This document shows positions 62,703 to 64,000 of a stretch of DNA of 64,000 nt, piece by piece (positions within the stretch are counted from its first letter, which is position 1; every line of letters begins with the position of its first letter). A program made the translations under genes and the position numbers. The stretch comes from Crocinitomicaceae bacterium (GTDB lineage Bacteria; Bacteroidota; Bacteroidia; Flavobacteriales_D; Crocinitomicaceae): assembly GCA_024639405.1 (NCBI GenBank), contig JAHEIL010000004.1:20545-84544 (forward strand). Direction: 5' to 3'. The notes under the pieces are model-generated. The model had not been told where the DNA came from and searched no databases. It saw only the letters and a program-made list of their open reading frames with translations.

Positions 62703-63452
62703 TTAAATTACTTCAGCAATGTGAAGCGAGTTAAACGCACCATTTTTCAAGGAATACATCGTACCATTTAATTTCTGCAAGAATTCAAGTTTTAGCAAGA
62801 AAATTTTGGTTGTACCAATTGCAGGAATTCCTGAAGGAGTAAGCGTAACCGTTGTTTGCGATTGATCAATCGGAAGAGTAACAGGAGTTGATAGCTGCAA
62901 ATCTTTTTGCGTCATTTCAAAATCCAAACCAACAAACCCACAGGAAAACTCAACATGTGTTGCACCTTGTGGATATGCAATATCCAATTGGGGTATCAAA
63001 TCGATAATTTCAATTTCCCCATTTGACGTATCCACAGAAAACGATTTGTAAAGAATTGATCCCAAAAGAGCGGTTTTGTTAAAGTCGAAACCTTTCAAAA
63101 GTGCGATACCATCAGGCGACTGAATCCCTTCAGCAACCACTCTGTTTCCGCGGTCGTTCACTGTGTCCAAATTTTTGATTGCAGTCATTAATTTGGTCAA
63201 TCGCGCCACAACTCTGCTATCCGAAGCATTCATTGCGAGTGGTCTCACAGCATCGCGTAACAATTTCCCCGAGCCAGCAGAGCTTCCAAATTCCTTCCCA
63301 TTTTCGCGCGTTCGTTCAAAAGCGGGGTCATTTGCGATACGTTTTGCATCAACGGACGTTTTCATCCGTGCCAAGTTTCCATCCTTGGTCTTGTAGAAAT
63401 TGACGTTATCCAACGTCCCTTTCAGTTTAATTAAGCCGGATTGTCTTGCCAT
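62703..63452 (-). CDS. 249-residue conserved Bacteroidota protein, possibly structural
   Basis: A 249-residue soluble protein. It begins ARQSGLIKLKGTLDNVNFYK, continues TSVDAKRIANDPAFERTREN and GSGKLLRDAVRPLAMNASDS (helical, about 40-110), and ends in a beta-rich half (about 120-249) with TTKIFLLKLEFLQKLNGTMY. I have seen this family in Bacteroidota genomes only as hypothetical. First gene of a four-gene cluster with two membrane proteins, next to an element with replication and amidase genes; a capsid-like or extracellular structural role is possible but unproven. Confidence 0.7.
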   Translation of the reverse strand: MARQSGLIKLKGTLDNVNFYKTKDGNLARMKTSVDAKRIANDPAFERTRENGKEFGSSAGSGKLLRDAVRPLAMNASDSRVVARLTKLMTAIKNLDTVNDRGNRVVAEGIQSPDGIALLKGFDFNKTALLGSILYKSFSVDTSNGEIEIIDLIPQLDIAYPQGATHVEFSCGFVGLDFEMTQKDLQLSTPVTLPIDQSQTTVTLTPSGIPAIGTTKIFLLKLEFLQKLNGTMYSLKNGAFNSLHIAEVI

Positions 63453-63985
63453 AGCTTTTATTTATTTGATATAAGACCGGTTAACAGGTAGGTCAAATCA
63501 CCTGATCATGTGTCGGCAATAATTCCAGAATTGCGCGCTTTGCAAACACACGAACAAGACAAACATCAGGCGTTTAAAATAACAAGTCAAGAAAGCTCAT
63601 TTACTTTCAAGTACATTGAAAATGAAAGTGTCAGTTGTCCAGTTCAATAAACAAGGAAGAAATATATTTTAAGGCTATTTAGAGCATAGGTTAAGCATAT
63701 ATAGAGTATGAAAATCAATTTACTGTTTTCATTTTTCTATTATGAACTCCTTTAGAAATTACAACTATTTCTAGAAATATAAATTCAGAAAAATAAATCT
63801 ACTAGTTCCAAAATTCAGGAACAATTTTGTCAAATTTCTGACTGATAATCGGAAAATATCCGATTATCTAGTCTAATTCTTACAATATTTAATTACAACC
63901 TGGAATAAAAGTGTTTACTCCAACTTAATTACCTATCTTTGTACCACTCTAAGTAATTAGAAAAAATATTTAAGACAAGCCACAT
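63453..63985. other. intergenic stretch upstream of the small-protein cluster
   Basis: No gene is supported. The part next to 63452 should carry the promoter of the minus-strand cluster but shows no clear TAnnTTTG. GACC...GGTC and AGGT...ACCT words near 63470-63505 form small inverted repeats. TATCTTTG at 63936-63943 is a good plus-strand -7 box pointing to a gene that starts at the right edge. Confidence 0.5.
63936..63943 (+). promoter_or_regulatory. -7 promoter box for a gene at the right edge
   Basis: TATCTTTG followed by TACC, 42 bp before an ATG at 63986 (codons for MAVWN, then the window ends). Confidence 0.5.
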
Positions 63986-64000
63986 ATGGCTGTGTGGAAT
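63986..64000 (+). CDS. possible gene start at window edge
   Basis: An ATG with only five codons (MAVWN) before the end of the window, downstream of the -7 box at 63936. Too short to identify. Confidence 0.2.

Noticed and set aside
63453..64000. Search for a second copy of the tRNA-Asp 3' end (right attachment site)
   Set aside because: No match to the tRNA 3' end was found here or elsewhere in the window; the right end of the element is probably outside it.

Overview
The window reads as a chromosome segment of a Bacteroidota bacterium, most likely order Flavobacteriales (Fluviicola/Crocinitomicaceae-like, inferred only from gene style). Support: low GC, TAnnTTTG-type -7 promoter boxes with an upstream TTG, no obvious Shine-Dalgarno sites, a TonB receptor with a carboxypeptidase-like N-domain, SlyD and ABC-F types typical of the phylum, and an RteC/IntDOT-like mobile element.

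Positions 1-25.3 kb are core chromosome: a partial GIN-type lipoprotein and a PagL-like outer-membrane protein, mazG, a TonB receptor, an M61 PDZ peptidase, an ABC-F ATPase, histidine ammonia-lyase and hisS, slyD, threonine aldolase with two small genes, a TauE exporter, an M1 lipoprotein peptidase, a zinc-ribbon-like anchored protein, valS, a membrane protein/HTH regulator pair with a duplicated operator, a DUF3606-like small protein, and a four-gene unit ending in a histidine kinase and a NarL-type response regulator.

At 25.39 kb a tRNA-Asp is followed directly by a tyrosine recombinase, and everything to the right looks accessory. The element carries an RteC homologue (27.2 kb), an RND efflux operon with its own TetR regulator (28.4-36.1 kb), a repeat-rich control region, two tandem HTH_17 proteins comparable to Xis2c/Xis2d of CTnDOT, a phage-type replication pair (wHTH initiator-like protein and DnaC-like ATPase) and an amidase (36.9-39.8 kb). 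No relaxase, transfer genes or right attachment site are seen.

Positions 39.9-60.1 kb form a defence island. First is a four-gene minus-strand operon: a DUF2188 protein, a DUF5706/SLATT-like membrane effector, a class III nucleotide cyclase of Pycsar type, and a stand-alone E2-like protein with a SEC-C-like tail. Second is a type I restriction-modification locus (single-domain S, M, two-domain S, R) interrupted by a phosphoesterase, an AbiE-like toxin-antitoxin pair and a coiled-coil membrane protein, and ending in a YgjP-type metalloprotease. Third is a two-gene unit of a sacsin/Hsp90-like ATPase with an HNH-like zinc tail and a SNF2 helicase.

Positions 60.1-64.0 kb hold a GC-rich, pyrimidine-skewed, apparently non-coding stretch with hairpins and a 12-bp tandem repeat, then a minus-strand cluster of four small unknown proteins (249, 98, 73 and 60 residues, two clearly membrane-associated) that looks viral or satellite-like. 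The combined picture, partly inference, is a tRNA-integrated element with CTnDOT-like excision control and phage-like replication/lysis genes that carries efflux and three defence systems as cargo.
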